Assembly: GCA_013376995.1 (NCBI GenBank)
Contig: JACAAZ010000023.1
Location: 1 to 64,000 of the forward strand
Reading direction: 5' to 3'
Origin: Bacteroidota bacterium
Lineage (GTDB): Bacteria; Bacteroidota; Bacteroidia; Bacteroidales; UBA4417
Length of the DNA stretch: 64,000 nt
In this document: positions 36,545 through 46,360 of the stretch, piece by piece
Layout: each line of letters begins with the position of its first letter
How positions within the stretch are numbered: the first letter of the stretch is position 1
The notes under the pieces: generated by a model
Databases searched by the model: none
What the model was told of the DNA's origin: nothing
Seen by the model: only the letters and a program-made list of their open reading frames with translations
Position numbers and translations under genes: made by a program

Positions 36545-37561
36545 ATGATAACAGAACAACCCCTGACGGAAGCAACTGAAACTTCCTGGGCTAAGATAAT
36601 TTCCAAGTACCGCACTCCAAGCAGAGCACTCAGTTGGTGGCAAATAGCGAACAGCTTTATTCCTTATATTATACTTTGGGGACTAATGGTATGGAGCCTG
36701 TCATTTTCATACTGGCTTACCTTGTTGCTGATGTTGCCTGCTGCAGGTTTCACAATACGCCTGTTCATCATCTTTCATGATTGCGGGCATGGCTCCTTTT
36801 TCAAATCACAAAAACTGAGTGATCTAGTCGGGTATTTTATTGGTGTATTAACATTTACTCCTTATGCGCACTGGCATCATGCACACCAGATTCATCACCG
36901 TACCGCGGGCAACCTCGATAAGCGAGGAGTTGGTGATGTATGGACGCTCACTGTTAATGAGTACAAGGCCTTGCCCTGGAAGAAAAAACTGTTCTACAGG
37001 CTATACCGGAACCCCCTCCTAATGTTTGGCCTGGGCCCTGCCCTTGTCTTCTTCATCTCCAACAGGTTTACCTTTAAGGGATATTCACGCCAGGAACGCT
37101 TCAGTGTTTACCTGACCAATCTTGGAATATTCACCATTGCATTGGTGCTTTGCCTTACCATTGGATGGAAAGCTTATGTGCTTATCCAGTTCCCGATGAT
37201 GTACCTTGCTGCTGTTGCGGGGGTATACTTATTTTATGTCCAGCACCAGTATGACGAAGTTTACTGGACGGATGATAAGAACTGGGATTTCAAGCTTGTT
37301 GCTTTGCAAGGATGTTCATTCTTCAAACTCCCTAAGGTACTACAGTGGTTTACAGGTAATATCGGGTTTCACCACATTCATCACCTGAGCTTCAAAATAC
37401 CCAATTATTATCTCGAGGCTTGTCATAATGAGAGCCCTGTTTTTAAGCAAATCAAACCGATAACTTTTTTCAAAAGTTTCAGGACCCTTCGCCTGCGACT
37501 TTGGAACGAGGAGACACGACGATTGGTTAGCTTCAGAAGCCTCAAGCCAAATTATTCCTGA
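36545..37561 (+). CDS. Membrane fatty-acid desaturase
   Basis: A 338-residue membrane-bound di-iron desaturase of the omega-6 / delta-12 type. The three His boxes are complete: H78-DCGH82, H111-HAHQIHH118 and H276-HIHH280. Four or more membrane segments surround them (about 40-75, 95-108, 160-175, 190-230). It introduces a double bond into membrane lipid acyl chains with oxygen as co-substrate, which fits an organism able to use or tolerate oxygen. The regiochemistry cannot be told. A 71-base gap separates it from the DUF3857 genes. Confidence 0.92.
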   Translation: MITEQPLTEATETSWAKIISKYRTPSRALSWWQIANSFIPYIILWGLMVWSLSFSYWLTLLLMLPAAGFTIRLFIIFHDCGHGSFFKSQKLSDLVGYFIGVLTFTPYAHWHHAHQIHHRTAGNLDKRGVGDVWTLTVNEYKALPWKKKLFYRLYRNPLLMFGLGPALVFFISNRFTFKGYSRQERFSVYLTNLGIFTIALVLCLTIGWKAYVLIQFPMMYLAAVAGVYLFYVQHQYDEVYWTDDKNWDFKLVALQGCSFFKLPKVLQWFTGNIGFHHIHHLSFKIPNYYLEACHNESPVFKQIKPITFFKSFRTLRLRLWNEETRRLVSFRSLKPNYS

Positions 37562-37632
37562 TTAAGCCGGATTTTTCGAATCCCTTTTAGTTTTGTATTA
37601 ATTTCACCGCGTTATTCCATAATTGAGGAAGA

Positions 37633-39597
37633 ATGCGAAAACGTTTACTCTTATTGCTATGCCTGGTTTCCATTAGGATTATTAGCCAGGCGCAGGCCAT
37701 CCCCGACCTGATCAGTTCCTGTGGAACTAAATCCGATTTCCCCGGAGCTAATATCCTAGTAGTTTTTGACAGCACGAAGGTGCAGGTCGAGGCCAGCGGG
37801 CTCAGTCATGTATTCACTCACAGGTTAACCAAGATCCTCACACCGGCTGGTGCAAAAAGCCTCAGCGTGGTAAAGTACGATTATGATCCGCTATCAGCCT
37901 ATGTTGAAATCCAGGGGGTAACACTCTACCATGCTGATGGGACGCTGGAACGGCTAAACCCATCTTTGGTAATGGATTACCCGGCACCAGCCAGGGCAAT
38001 ATATTGGGGGTCAAGAGAGAAAATGATAGAAGTTGGACGGCTTGTCCCGGGCGATGCCGTTGAGATCTTCCTTTACAGAAAAGGGTTTACTTACGCCCTT
38101 TTACAGGATGGAGGTGATGGAGACGAGCGTTATATTCCGCCAATGAAAGGGCAGTTTTACGATATCGTTCCCTTTTGGAGCTCAGATCCGGTCAGGAATA
38201 AGGTTTACCAGGTATCTGTTCCTAAGGACAAGCCGCTTCAGTATGAATTCTATAACGGTGAGGCTTCATCGAAACTGGAAATGCGTGATGATCAGCTGGT
38301 TTACACTTTCACCAAAAAGAATATTTCTTCCTGGAAAGGAGAATCCCGTTCAGTTGACCCTTCGGACATTGCCCCGAAATTACTGGTATCGAGCACTTCT
38401 GACTGGAAAGCCAAATCCCTCTGGTTCTATGGTGTAAATGAAGATTATAAAAGTTTCGAAACCAATCCCGCCATTCGTGAGAAGGTTAATGCCCTGCTGA
38501 AAAATGCCAAAACCGAGATCGACTCCATCAGCATTCTTACACATTGGGCCGGAGACGAAATTCGATATTCAGGAATCTCGATGGGAAAAGGAGAAGGCTT
38601 TACCCTCCATAAAGGAAGCATGGATTTTACCGATCGTTGCGGTGTATGCAAGGATAAAGCAGGTATGCTGATTACTATGCTGCGGACGGCCGGGTTCGAA
38701 GCATATCCGGCCATGACCATGGCAGGATCCAGGATCGAAAAGATCCCCGCTGACCAGTTTAACCATTGCGTTACAGTAGTTAAAAGCAGGAAAGATGGTA
38801 AATATCACCTGCTTGACCCTACCTGGGTCCCTTTTGTCAGGGAATTATGGTCAAGTGCCGAGCAACAACAAAACTACCTGATGGGAGTCCCCGGAGGAGC
38901 TGATCTTGCAGAAACCCCGGTTTCTTCAGCCCAAAATCACTACCTGAGGATTTCAGGGGTTTCCATGATAAGGCTCGACGGCACACTGGAAGGTGAATAT
39001 ACCTTAACTGCTGAAGGACAAACGGATGCCTCGGTACGCAGCATGTTTACGCGTGCTTATTGCGCTGACTGGGCCAATAACCTTGAAAAAGAGGTTCTCA
39101 GGATATCGCCCCTGGCACAGCTTGTCAAAGTATATTATGAGAATGATCCCTATGATTACCAGGCTGGCCCTATCAATATTCATTTCAGGATACGAATCCC
39201 TGATTTTGCCAGGGTAACACATGATGAACTGATATTTACACCGCTTACTGCCTCGGGGTTCTTTAAGAGAGCTATGCCACATCTCACATTTGAAACTACC
39301 CTGGAGAAAAGGGAGTATCCTTTCCGCGACAGGACTTCCCATTCCGTTGAGATCTCCGAAAAGATAAGCGTTGAAAATGGGAAGGAATTTCTTTCACTGC
39401 CCGAACGCACGAGCGAGAGTGGCTCCGGTGCTGCATACAGGGGCGGATACAAATCATCAGGCAATGAACTAACCTTCGATTTCTCGGCAGAATTTCCAAA
39501 ACGGATCTACCAGGCAACTGATTGGTCTTCGTTCAGGGCAGCGGTAAAATACCAGAACCAACTGGCTGAAACACCCGTTATCGTTAAAGTAAAATAG
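37633..39597 (+). CDS. Exported DUF3857 and transglutaminase-like protein
   Basis: A 654-residue exported protein with a signal peptide (1-22, cut after QAQA). DUF3857 (about 50-200) is followed by a transglutaminase-like core: catalytic Cys339 in RCGVCKDKAGML, His in FNHCVTVVK, and Asp in LLDPTWVPF. A DUF3858-like beta-rich end follows (about 430-654). Such proteins may process peptides or crosslink them in the periplasm or on the cell surface; no substrate is known. It heads a three-gene run with a related protein and a CotH-type protein. Confidence 0.85.
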   Translation: MRKRLLLLLCLVSIRIISQAQAIPDLISSCGTKSDFPGANILVVFDSTKVQVEASGLSHVFTHRLTKILTPAGAKSLSVVKYDYDPLSAYVEIQGVTLYHADGTLERLNPSLVMDYPAPARAIYWGSREKMIEVGRLVPGDAVEIFLYRKGFTYALLQDGGDGDERYIPPMKGQFYDIVPFWSSDPVRNKVYQVSVPKDKPLQYEFYNGEASSKLEMRDDQLVYTFTKKNISSWKGESRSVDPSDIAPKLLVSSTSDWKAKSLWFYGVNEDYKSFETNPAIREKVNALLKNAKTEIDSISILTHWAGDEIRYSGISMGKGEGFTLHKGSMDFTDRCGVCKDKAGMLITMLRTAGFEAYPAMTMAGSRIEKIPADQFNHCVTVVKSRKDGKYHLLDPTWVPFVRELWSSAEQQQNYLMGVPGGADLAETPVSSAQNHYLRISGVSMIRLDGTLEGEYTLTAEGQTDASVRSMFTRAYCADWANNLEKEVLRISPLAQLVKVYYENDPYDYQAGPINIHFRIRIPDFARVTHDELIFTPLTASGFFKRAMPHLTFETTLEKREYPFRDRTSHSVEISEKISVENGKEFLSLPERTSESGSGAAYRGGYKSSGNELTFDFSAEFPKRIYQATDWSSFRAAVKYQNQLAETPVIVKVK

Positions 39598-39623
39598 AGT
39601 TAGATTTAAGTTGATTTGTTGAT

Positions 39624-41465
39624 ATGAAATTTGCTACATACAAATCCATATTCCTTTTGCTCCTGCTATTAGTAGCAGTAGGCGTTAGATCACTTGCCCA
39701 GGAGACTCCTTCGGATGCCATCTACCTGGACCAGGTCAAAGAATATACCCTACACCCGGATGGAAGCTGGGATTACCATTACAGCCACCAACTGAAACTG
39801 CTGACTTACTATGCAATAAATTCCCTGTATGGAGAAGATTTTATTGCCTACAATCCCAGGTATCAGAAATTACGGATCAACCGCTGCATTACAACCATGG
39901 CAGACGGGAAAAAGGTTATGGCTCCTGAGAATGCTTTCAATGAACTGCTCCCTTCATTCGCAGCAAATGCACCTGCTTACAATCATCTTCGTGAAATGGC
40001 AGTAACCCATACAGGCCTTGAACGGGGGGCTATTGAAGACTTCGATTACACTTTGTCTTCTTCCCGTGACTTCACTCCTGCCCTCACCGGGAATGATATC
40101 CTGTGGATGAACTCTCCAGTAAATAAACTCACATTTATTATCCGAATTCCTGCTTCTACCTCATTGAATTACAATCAGTTCAATATCAATGGAAAACCAG
40201 TAATAACACGTGCTGGTAGTCAAACAACTTACACTTGGTTGATCAGCAATTTACCAGCTGCCTTGAGAGAGGATTTCAGGCCAAGGGAATTGCAGAATCG
40301 CCCGCGAATCGTTTTTTCCACGGCTAAGAACCTGGACAAATTGCTGGCAGGATTTCTGAACCAGGATGCTTTTACTACCAAGCCTGACGAACAGCTGAAT
40401 AAGATTATAGAAAAGGCAAAAACCGAAACCCCTGTTGAAGTATCATTGATGATTAAGCTACAGGATATTGTCGTTAACGAATTGAATTTTCAACCTGTTC
40501 CTCTTGCCCTGAACGGATATCTTATCAGGAACTGCAACCAGGTATTTAAAAGCAATGGAGGATCAGAACTTGAAAAGACGGTACTTTTGGCAGCCATGCT
40601 TGAGAATGCCGGGATGAAAGCTATTCCGGTGGCTGTTATACCCGACAGGTATTTTAGTAAAAAATCCGGCAACCTCCTGCTGGCAGACAAATTCCTCGTT
40701 AAGGCTACAGATTCAAGAGGTGAAAACTATTACCTCTCCGCTATTCAAAATGATTTACAGGATCAGTCATTTTTTCTGAATGGAAAGATGTTGGTACTCC
40801 TCTCCGGTAAAACTCCTGTTTTTGAAAAGGCTGATTGCAAAGCCCCTGCCCTGGAACTGAATGCCAAATTGAATCTTTCAAAGGCCCTGGAATTGGATGG
40901 CTCAATGACACTTTCACTTAACCAGCGTCTTAACCCATACCTGAAATTGCAACAGGATTCATCCTTTGCAAAGAAACTGCTAAATGGAACACTCGAATCA
41001 TCAAAGATCAACACTTACAGTTTCGACCGTCTCGAAAAAGAACAGTCAGTGATCAGCTACAATATTGTAAACTCTGACCTAGTAAAGGAAACTGCAGAAC
41101 ACTTTTTCTTGAAATTCCCTGCTCTGACGGCAGGAATAGATGGATGGCACATGACAGAACTGGTGTCCGCGAGGATAGAACCTTTTGAAATCCCATTCCC
41201 GGTCAATGAAACTTATCATATTGCTATTACCTTACCCGAAGGTTATGTATTAATAACGGAGGAAAGTTCTGTAAGCTCACATAAAGATTTCGGGAACCTG
41301 GAGATTCACATCTCCCAGGAAGGCAGGACATTGCAGGTTGACAGGGTAATTCACCTGCTAACAACAGAGATACAACCAGGGCAATATCCTGAATTTAAAG
41401 CCTTTATAGACACCTGGAATAACAAAAAGTATCGCGAAGCAATTTTAAGGGTTGGACCAAAATAA
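39624..41465 (+). CDS. Exported DUF3857 protein with a degenerate transglutaminase core
   Basis: A 613-residue protein with a signal peptide (1-25, cut after SLAQ) and the same overall layout as the preceding gene: DUF3857 (about 30-200), a transglutaminase-like region (270-400) and a beta-rich end. The transglutaminase motif is degenerate. Where the preceding protein has GVCKDKAGML this one has GGSELEKTVLL, so the Cys is replaced, and the His and Asp stretches read DKFLVKATD and LSAIQNDL without the His. It is probably a non-catalytic partner of its neighbour. The two genes are 26 bases apart. Confidence 0.8.
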   Translation: MKFATYKSIFLLLLLLVAVGVRSLAQETPSDAIYLDQVKEYTLHPDGSWDYHYSHQLKLLTYYAINSLYGEDFIAYNPRYQKLRINRCITTMADGKKVMAPENAFNELLPSFAANAPAYNHLREMAVTHTGLERGAIEDFDYTLSSSRDFTPALTGNDILWMNSPVNKLTFIIRIPASTSLNYNQFNINGKPVITRAGSQTTYTWLISNLPAALREDFRPRELQNRPRIVFSTAKNLDKLLAGFLNQDAFTTKPDEQLNKIIEKAKTETPVEVSLMIKLQDIVVNELNFQPVPLALNGYLIRNCNQVFKSNGGSELEKTVLLAAMLENAGMKAIPVAVIPDRYFSKKSGNLLLADKFLVKATDSRGENYYLSAIQNDLQDQSFFLNGKMLVLLSGKTPVFEKADCKAPALELNAKLNLSKALELDGSMTLSLNQRLNPYLKLQQDSSFAKKLLNGTLESSKINTYSFDRLEKEQSVISYNIVNSDLVKETAEHFFLKFPALTAGIDGWHMTELVSARIEPFEIPFPVNETYHIAITLPEGYVLITEESSVSSHKDFGNLEIHISQEGRTLQVDRVIHLLTTEIQPGQYPEFKAFIDTWNNKKYREAILRVGPK

Positions 41466-41477
41466 TTTACACTTACA

Positions 41478-43559
41478 ATGAAACAGTTTATATTATTACT
41501 TGGAATTCTTGGATTTCTTATTGTCAGGGTAGCCGGGCAAACATATTCAGGTTCAGGTGGAGCAGTTGGAAATACAGGAACGGCAACCAATTATGCGCTG
41601 GAAGTAACCGGCTTACCGCAAAATACAACAGGTTCTGATTTTGGAGTTGAGAATGTTACCATCAACCTCATGCATCCTTATGATGCAGAGATCGAAGTGA
41701 AGATAGTAGCACCCGATGGAACAACCCGTATCCTGACTCATGCCAATGGTGGAAATGGTGATAATTACAGCATCACAACTTTTACGGACTTTGCCTCTAC
41801 ATCTGTAATTGATGGAACAGCTCCTTTTAATGGTTCTTACGCCCCTCAGCAAACACTGGGAAATGTAAATAACGGGCAGGACGGAAACGGCACATGGAGA
41901 TTGAGTATAACGGACCTTGTGGCCAATAATGCAAATTCCGGGTATCTTTCAGCTTGGTCAATTACTTTCGGTTATAACCCAAATCCTTCAGGAGACTTTA
42001 CATCCTCAAACCTGCCAATCGTTGTAATTGACACGCATGGACAGACGATTCCGGACGATCCAAAAATTCCGGTAGATTTTGATATTATTTATAATGGCCC
42101 GGGAGTAAGGAATTTCCTCACAGATTCCTCCAGTTTCCAGGGATTTGCAGGGATTGAAATCCGGGGATCCTCTAGCCAGATGTTCCCCAAGAAAAGCTAT
42201 GGTTTCGAAACATGGAATATGTTGGGACAGGAAATCGATACAACTTTACTTGGTTTGCCATCTGAAAGTGACTGGATCCTGAATGCCAATTATACGGATA
42301 AAACATTCTGCCGGAATGTCCTGGCTTATCAAACATGGATGAACATGGGTCACTATGCTACACGGTATCGCTATGTAGAATTAGTGATCAATGGTGAATA
42401 CCTTGGCATCTACGTTTTATCTGAAAAGATCAAGCGTAGTAAGGTCAGGGTGAATATTGCCAAACTCAATCCTGATGAAAATACCGGGGATGATGTTACC
42501 GGAGGATATATTCTGAAAATTGATAAAACAACCGGCAGCGGGGGTGACGGGTGGGTTTCCCCATTCCCTCCGCCAGTTAACCCGAATGGTCAAAGCATAT
42601 TCATTCAATACGATTACCCCGCATCAGATCAAATTACGGATCCGCAGAAAACATATATTCAATCCTATGTAAATCAATTTGAAACTGCCCTTGAAGGACC
42701 CACTTTTGCAGATACCAGTATAGGTTACAGACATTATGCAGACGAAGCCAGCTTTTTCGATTATTTTCTTGTTAATGAGATAAGTAAAAATGTTGATGGA
42801 TACCGGTTAAGCACATTTTTCCACAAGGAAATAGACAGCAGGGGAAGTAAGATAAGGATGGGGCCTGTTTGGGATTACGATATAGCCTGGCATAATGCAG
42901 ATTACTGTGGTGGAGACCAGTCAACCGGCTGGGCCTACCAGTTCCCTTGCAACTATGATACATGGCAGGTGCCATTCTGGTGGGCCCGCTTATTGCAGGA
43001 TCCTTTATATGCAAGCCACCTGAAATGTCGATGGATGTACCTCCGGAGTAACATCCTCAGCAACCAGTACTTTGAGAATTTTATCGACTCAATTGCTAAC
43101 CAACTGAATGAAGCACAAGCCAGGAACTTTGTAAAATGGCCTATCCTTGGTATTTATGTATGGCCTAATCCCTGGCCTTTCCCTCAAACTTATGCCGGCG
43201 AAATTACCAGCCTAAAGGAATGGATAAACACGAGGCTTGGGTGGTTGGATGCTAATATGCCTGGCACATGTTATACTGTCGGACAGGAAGAATTCTCCGG
43301 GAAAAGACCGGAAATTGAGGTTTTCCCTAATCCAGCCCACAATATCCTGACCATCAATTCAGAGCAGTATGCAAAAGGAGCAGTAAAAATCCAGGTTCTC
43401 AGTCAATCAGGCTCAGAATTGATTTCGGTTGAAGGCGGAACCAGGGCACCCGGATATTACACAGACCAGTTGAACATTGAAAACTTGTCTCCGGGGGTGT
43501 ACCTCCTCAGGATGAATTTGAACGGGATCGTAATAAACAGGAAGATTGTGAAGCTGTAA
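41478..43559 (+). CDS. CotH-kinase-like T9SS cargo with P-domain
   Basis: A 693-residue secreted protein. After a signal peptide (1-20), a proprotein-convertase P-domain (about 25-170, with NVTINLMHPYDAEIEVKI and the GTWRLSITDL strand) precedes a CotH kinase-like domain (about 185-590). CotH marks are GIEIRGSSSQMFPKKSYGFE, LGLPSESDWILNANYTDKT, and MGPVWDYDIAWHNAD, the likely metal and nucleotide site. A type IX sorting domain ends it (VFPNPAHNILTIN ... GVYLLRMNLNG). CotH proteins phosphorylate spore-coat proteins in Bacillus; targets here are unknown. It ends the DUF3857 run, 12 bases after the second gene. Confidence 0.9.
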   Translation: MKQFILLLGILGFLIVRVAGQTYSGSGGAVGNTGTATNYALEVTGLPQNTTGSDFGVENVTINLMHPYDAEIEVKIVAPDGTTRILTHANGGNGDNYSITTFTDFASTSVIDGTAPFNGSYAPQQTLGNVNNGQDGNGTWRLSITDLVANNANSGYLSAWSITFGYNPNPSGDFTSSNLPIVVIDTHGQTIPDDPKIPVDFDIIYNGPGVRNFLTDSSSFQGFAGIEIRGSSSQMFPKKSYGFETWNMLGQEIDTTLLGLPSESDWILNANYTDKTFCRNVLAYQTWMNMGHYATRYRYVELVINGEYLGIYVLSEKIKRSKVRVNIAKLNPDENTGDDVTGGYILKIDKTTGSGGDGWVSPFPPPVNPNGQSIFIQYDYPASDQITDPQKTYIQSYVNQFETALEGPTFADTSIGYRHYADEASFFDYFLVNEISKNVDGYRLSTFFHKEIDSRGSKIRMGPVWDYDIAWHNADYCGGDQSTGWAYQFPCNYDTWQVPFWWARLLQDPLYASHLKCRWMYLRSNILSNQYFENFIDSIANQLNEAQARNFVKWPILGIYVWPNPWPFPQTYAGEITSLKEWINTRLGWLDANMPGTCYTVGQEEFSGKRPEIEVFPNPAHNILTINSEQYAKGAVKIQVLSQSGSELISVEGGTRAPGYYTDQLNIENLSPGVYLLRMNLNGIVINRKIVKL

Positions 43560-43567
43560 GACCTCAA

Positions 43568-43612
43568 CCCCTCACCCTGCCCTCTCCCCACGGAAGTGGG
43601 CAGGGTGAGGGG
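43568..43612. repeat. 15-bp GC-rich palindrome between CotH and DUF559 genes
   Basis: CCCCTCACCCTGCCC (43568-43582) pairs perfectly with GGGCAGGGTGAGGGG (43598-43612) over a 15-nt loop. It lies 8 bases after the CotH stop and 12 bases beyond the DUF559 stop. It may terminate both convergent transcripts, but no T-run follows. Similar GC-rich palindromes border the DUF559 element inside leuS. Confidence 0.85.
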
Positions 43613-43624
43613 AAACAATATCAT

Positions 43625-44014
43625 TCAAACCGTTGTCGCTTCAATTATCGACGAAAGCACTTCGCCAAGATTATTGACTACCTCTTTATTTGAAAATCGG
43701 AGCACTCTAAGGCCAAGTTCTTCCAGGACAGTAGTCCTGTGGTCATCATATTCATGAATTTCGGGAGCCTGGTGGATGCTGCCATCAATCTCGATGGCTA
43801 TTTTGTGTTCAACACAATAAAAATCCAGGATATACCTGAAACTTGGATGTTGTCGCCTGAATTTCAACCCATTACACCTTCTTGATCGGATAGCTTCCCA
43901 TAATACTTTCTCAGCTACAGTCTGTCTTTCCCTTAAATCCTTTGCTCTCTCAAAAAGTGTAGCAGATGCTCCGAAATTATATTCCTTAGTACCTGATTTC
44001 CTTATATAAATCAT
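43625..44014 (-). CDS. Free-standing DUF559 endonuclease-like protein
   Basis: A 129-residue PD-(D/E)xK nuclease-fold protein of the DUF559 (Vsr-like) family. Active-site residues are visible: Asp in YILDFYC, Glu and Asp in IAIEIDGSIHQ, after LKFRRQHPSF. The remainder matches the domain inside leuS: AEKVLWEAIRSRR against [13 protein letters not shown], and LRVLRFSNKEV against [12 protein letters not shown] role in DNA cleavage or mismatch repair is assumed from the family but not shown. It is flanked by palindromes at 43568-43612 and 44104-44122, and sits between unrelated genes, as a mobile gene would. Confidence 0.88.
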   Translation of the reverse strand: MIYIRKSGTKEYNFGASATLFERAKDLRERQTVAEKVLWEAIRSRRCNGLKFRRQHPSFRYILDFYCVEHKIAIEIDGSIHQAPEIHEYDDHRTTVLEELGLRVLRFSNKEVVNNLGEVLSSIIEATTV

Positions 44015-44103
44015 AAGATGAGATATAAAATATTTCCTTCAAATCAAAAAAAATAACAAGTAACTGTTAAGATCAAAAAGAATAGTTTGTCTATATGACA
44101 CTA

Positions 44104-44122
44104 CCTTCTCCAGGGGAGAAGG
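44104..44122. repeat. Palindrome upstream of the free-standing DUF559 gene
   Basis: CCTTCTCC (44104-44111) pairs with GGAGAAGG (44115-44122), followed by GTCGGGGATGAGG. With the palindrome at 43568-43612 it brackets the DUF559 gene. Confidence 0.65.
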
Positions 44123-44207
44123 GTCGGGGATGAGGTCCTGGATTCCTCAACAAATTCCGATAATCAAACTACCTATATTCTAAATTCTTATTTGTAAAAT
44201 CCCTCGA

Positions 44208-46163
44208 TCAGACAATAGTCCTCCCCAACTTGACATCAATAAGGTTCGCAACTTTTTGAACATTCCGGTAGTGTTCCATAAACTCTATCTGCTCCTCAAC
44301 GGTTGGGGCATCCTTGATCTTTTCTTCGATCTCCCTCATCAGTTGCCTTACTCTCTTTGCTTTAAAGGCAAGTATACAATGCGGTACGTGCTGATCTAAA
44401 ACCTCGCTTTCGAGAGCCAGGCGTATTTTCCTTTTCTCCCAGTTCGGGCTAAACGTGTATTTGGTAGCAATGAGGTCGATGACCGTCTGGGTGATATCCT
44501 GGTCGGGATGATTGGTTAATTTGCGGTAGTCAAGTTCGCGGGTTTCATCAAGTGTTTTGGAGCCTGCTTCAAAAATCTTCTGGTACAAGGGATTGCTGAA
44601 TGAAATCTCATCGTTCTTCATATCCGATATGATGAAGCTTGCAACCTTGGTCTCCATAACTTCCATTTTCCCTTCATCCTGGCCGGGATATTCAACCTTG
44701 ATGGGTTCCTCCCCGAACAATAATAGCTGACGGATAATCTCCTTTTCCTGGTATTCTGTATCAAGTTTATCGAAAGATTCCTGGGGTTCAGGTTCAAAGA
44801 AATCAGGCGGGGGTTCAACTACGATGGCTTCTTCTTCTGTTAAGCCTGTCTTCTGGGATAACTTCCTCCTTAATACCTTATTCAGTTCGCCCAAAACCGC
44901 TTTCTCATCCATTTCCATCTGGTGAGCGCTTTCCCTGACATAAGCCAACCTTGTTAGCCTGTCGGGAATAAGGGAAATGCTTTCGATAAACTCCTTAAGA
45001 ATAGCAACCCGTTTAATTGGATCCCTTCCTGTCTCCTTTAAAAGAAGCCCGATTTTAAAATGAATGAAGTCCTTGGCATTCACAGCGATAAACTCAGAGA
45101 CTTCTGCACTGCGACGGGTCCGGGCAAAGGAATCAGGGTCTTCTCCATCAGGGAACAAAACTACCTTAACATTCATCCCCTGTTCAAGGATCATGTCAAT
45201 CCCGCGGAATGAAGCCTTTATCCCGGCCGGGTCACCATCATACAGGATAGTGATGTTGGGCGTATATCGCTTGATCAGCCGGATCTGGTCAGTAGTAAGC
45301 GAAGTGCCGGAAGAGGAAACTACATTCTGGATCCCCGCCTGGTGGAGGCTGATAACATCTGTGTATCCTTCCACAAGGAAACAGACATCGTTTGCGACAA
45401 TGGCATTCTTGGCGAATGCTATGCCATAAAGAACTTTACTCTTATTGTAAATCTCACTTTCAGGTGAGTTGACATACTTGGGCTTTGTCTTATCCGAGGA
45501 AAGGATCCTCCCTCCAAAACCTATGACCTTTCCGGCCTGGCTGTGGATAGGGAACATAACCCGTCCACGGAAACGGTCATAATGCTTTTCGTCTTTGACA
45601 ATAGTAAGCCCGGTTTTTTCAAGCATCTCCAGGCTGTAACCACTTGCCAGTGCATGTTTTGTAAAATTGTCCCATTCCTCCAGGCTGTAACCCAGCTGAA
45701 ACTTCTTAATCGTATCGTCGCTAAACCCACGATCATGGAAATAGGATAAACCAACCGACTTCCCTTCGTCAGAATTAAAAAGCTGTTCCGCAAAATACTT
45801 TCCAGCAAAATCAGAAAGCACTGTCAATCCCTCCCTTGCAGTCTTTTCCTGGATTTGCTCAGCTGATTCCTCTTCTTCCTGTATATCAATATGATACTTC
45901 TTAGCGAGGTATCTTAATGCCTCAGGGTAAGTGAATTTCTCATGCTCCATGACAAAATTCACAGAATTGCCTGCTTTACCGCATCCAAAGCATTTGTATA
46001 TCCCTTTTACCGGAGATACATGGAAGGAAGGTGTTCGTTCATTATGAAATGGACATAGTCCGACCAGGTTGGCACCCCTTCTTTTCAGTGATACAAAATC
46101 CCCAACCACCTCTTCTATGCGAGAGGTATCAAATATGGATTCTATGGTTTGGTGAGGGATCAA
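44208..46163 (-). CDS. dnaG: DNA primase
   Basis: DnaG makes RNA primers at the replication fork. The 651-residue protein has the N-terminal zinc-binding domain (CPFHNERTPSFHVSP then YKCFGCGKAGN, residues about 37-65), the catalytic core with a TOPRIM fold (FLVEGYTDVISLHQAG about 262-277, and ILYDGDPAG near 307), and a C-terminal helicase-interaction region. The start MIPHQTIESIFD is normal for the family. It stands alone between the DUF559 gene and the haem-copper operon. Confidence 0.96.
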   Translation of the reverse strand: MIPHQTIESIFDTSRIEEVVGDFVSLKRRGANLVGLCPFHNERTPSFHVSPVKGIYKCFGCGKAGNSVNFVMEHEKFTYPEALRYLAKKYHIDIQEEEESAEQIQEKTAREGLTVLSDFAGKYFAEQLFNSDEGKSVGLSYFHDRGFSDDTIKKFQLGYSLEEWDNFTKHALASGYSLEMLEKTGLTIVKDEKHYDRFRGRVMFPIHSQAGKVIGFGGRILSSDKTKPKYVNSPESEIYNKSKVLYGIAFAKNAIVANDVCFLVEGYTDVISLHQAGIQNVVSSSGTSLTTDQIRLIKRYTPNITILYDGDPAGIKASFRGIDMILEQGMNVKVVLFPDGEDPDSFARTRRSAEVSEFIAVNAKDFIHFKIGLLLKETGRDPIKRVAILKEFIESISLIPDRLTRLAYVRESAHQMEMDEKAVLGELNKVLRRKLSQKTGLTEEEAIVVEPPPDFFEPEPQESFDKLDTEYQEKEIIRQLLLFGEEPIKVEYPGQDEGKMEVMETKVASFIISDMKNDEISFSNPLYQKIFEAGSKTLDETRELDYRKLTNHPDQDITQTVIDLIATKYTFSPNWEKRKIRLALESEVLDQHVPHCILAFKAKRVRQLMREIEEKIKDAPTVEEQIEFMEHYRNVQKVANLIDVKLGRTIV

Positions 46164-46298
46164 GAGGCAATTTCTACTTTTGAGAATCTAGTTATCCGGC
46201 AGAGCTTATTCAACAATGTGGCTGAATACAAAGGTAAAAATGAGAACGGATAATTAATCTTTTAATCCTGAAATGTTCATGCCAGGCATCTAAAAAGA

Positions 46299-46339
46299 AA
46301 GCTGCCCCAGTATTGAAAAGTACCATTCCGGGGCAGCTT
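46299..46339 (-). terminator. Terminator of the haem-copper oxidase-like operon
   Basis: AAGCTGCCCC (46299-46308) pairs perfectly with GGGGCAGCTT (46330-46339) over a 21-nt loop. Reading on the minus strand, the U-rich TTTCTTTTTA follows. It lies 22 bases beyond the stop of the catalytic subunit gene. Confidence 0.85.
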
Positions 46340-46360
46340 AAAGTTATAAGAATTAAGGGA

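Noticed and set aside
43568-43612. A plain rho-independent terminator after the CotH gene.
   Set aside because: The stem is strong but there is no T-run on either side, so I list it as a palindrome, leaving terminator function open.
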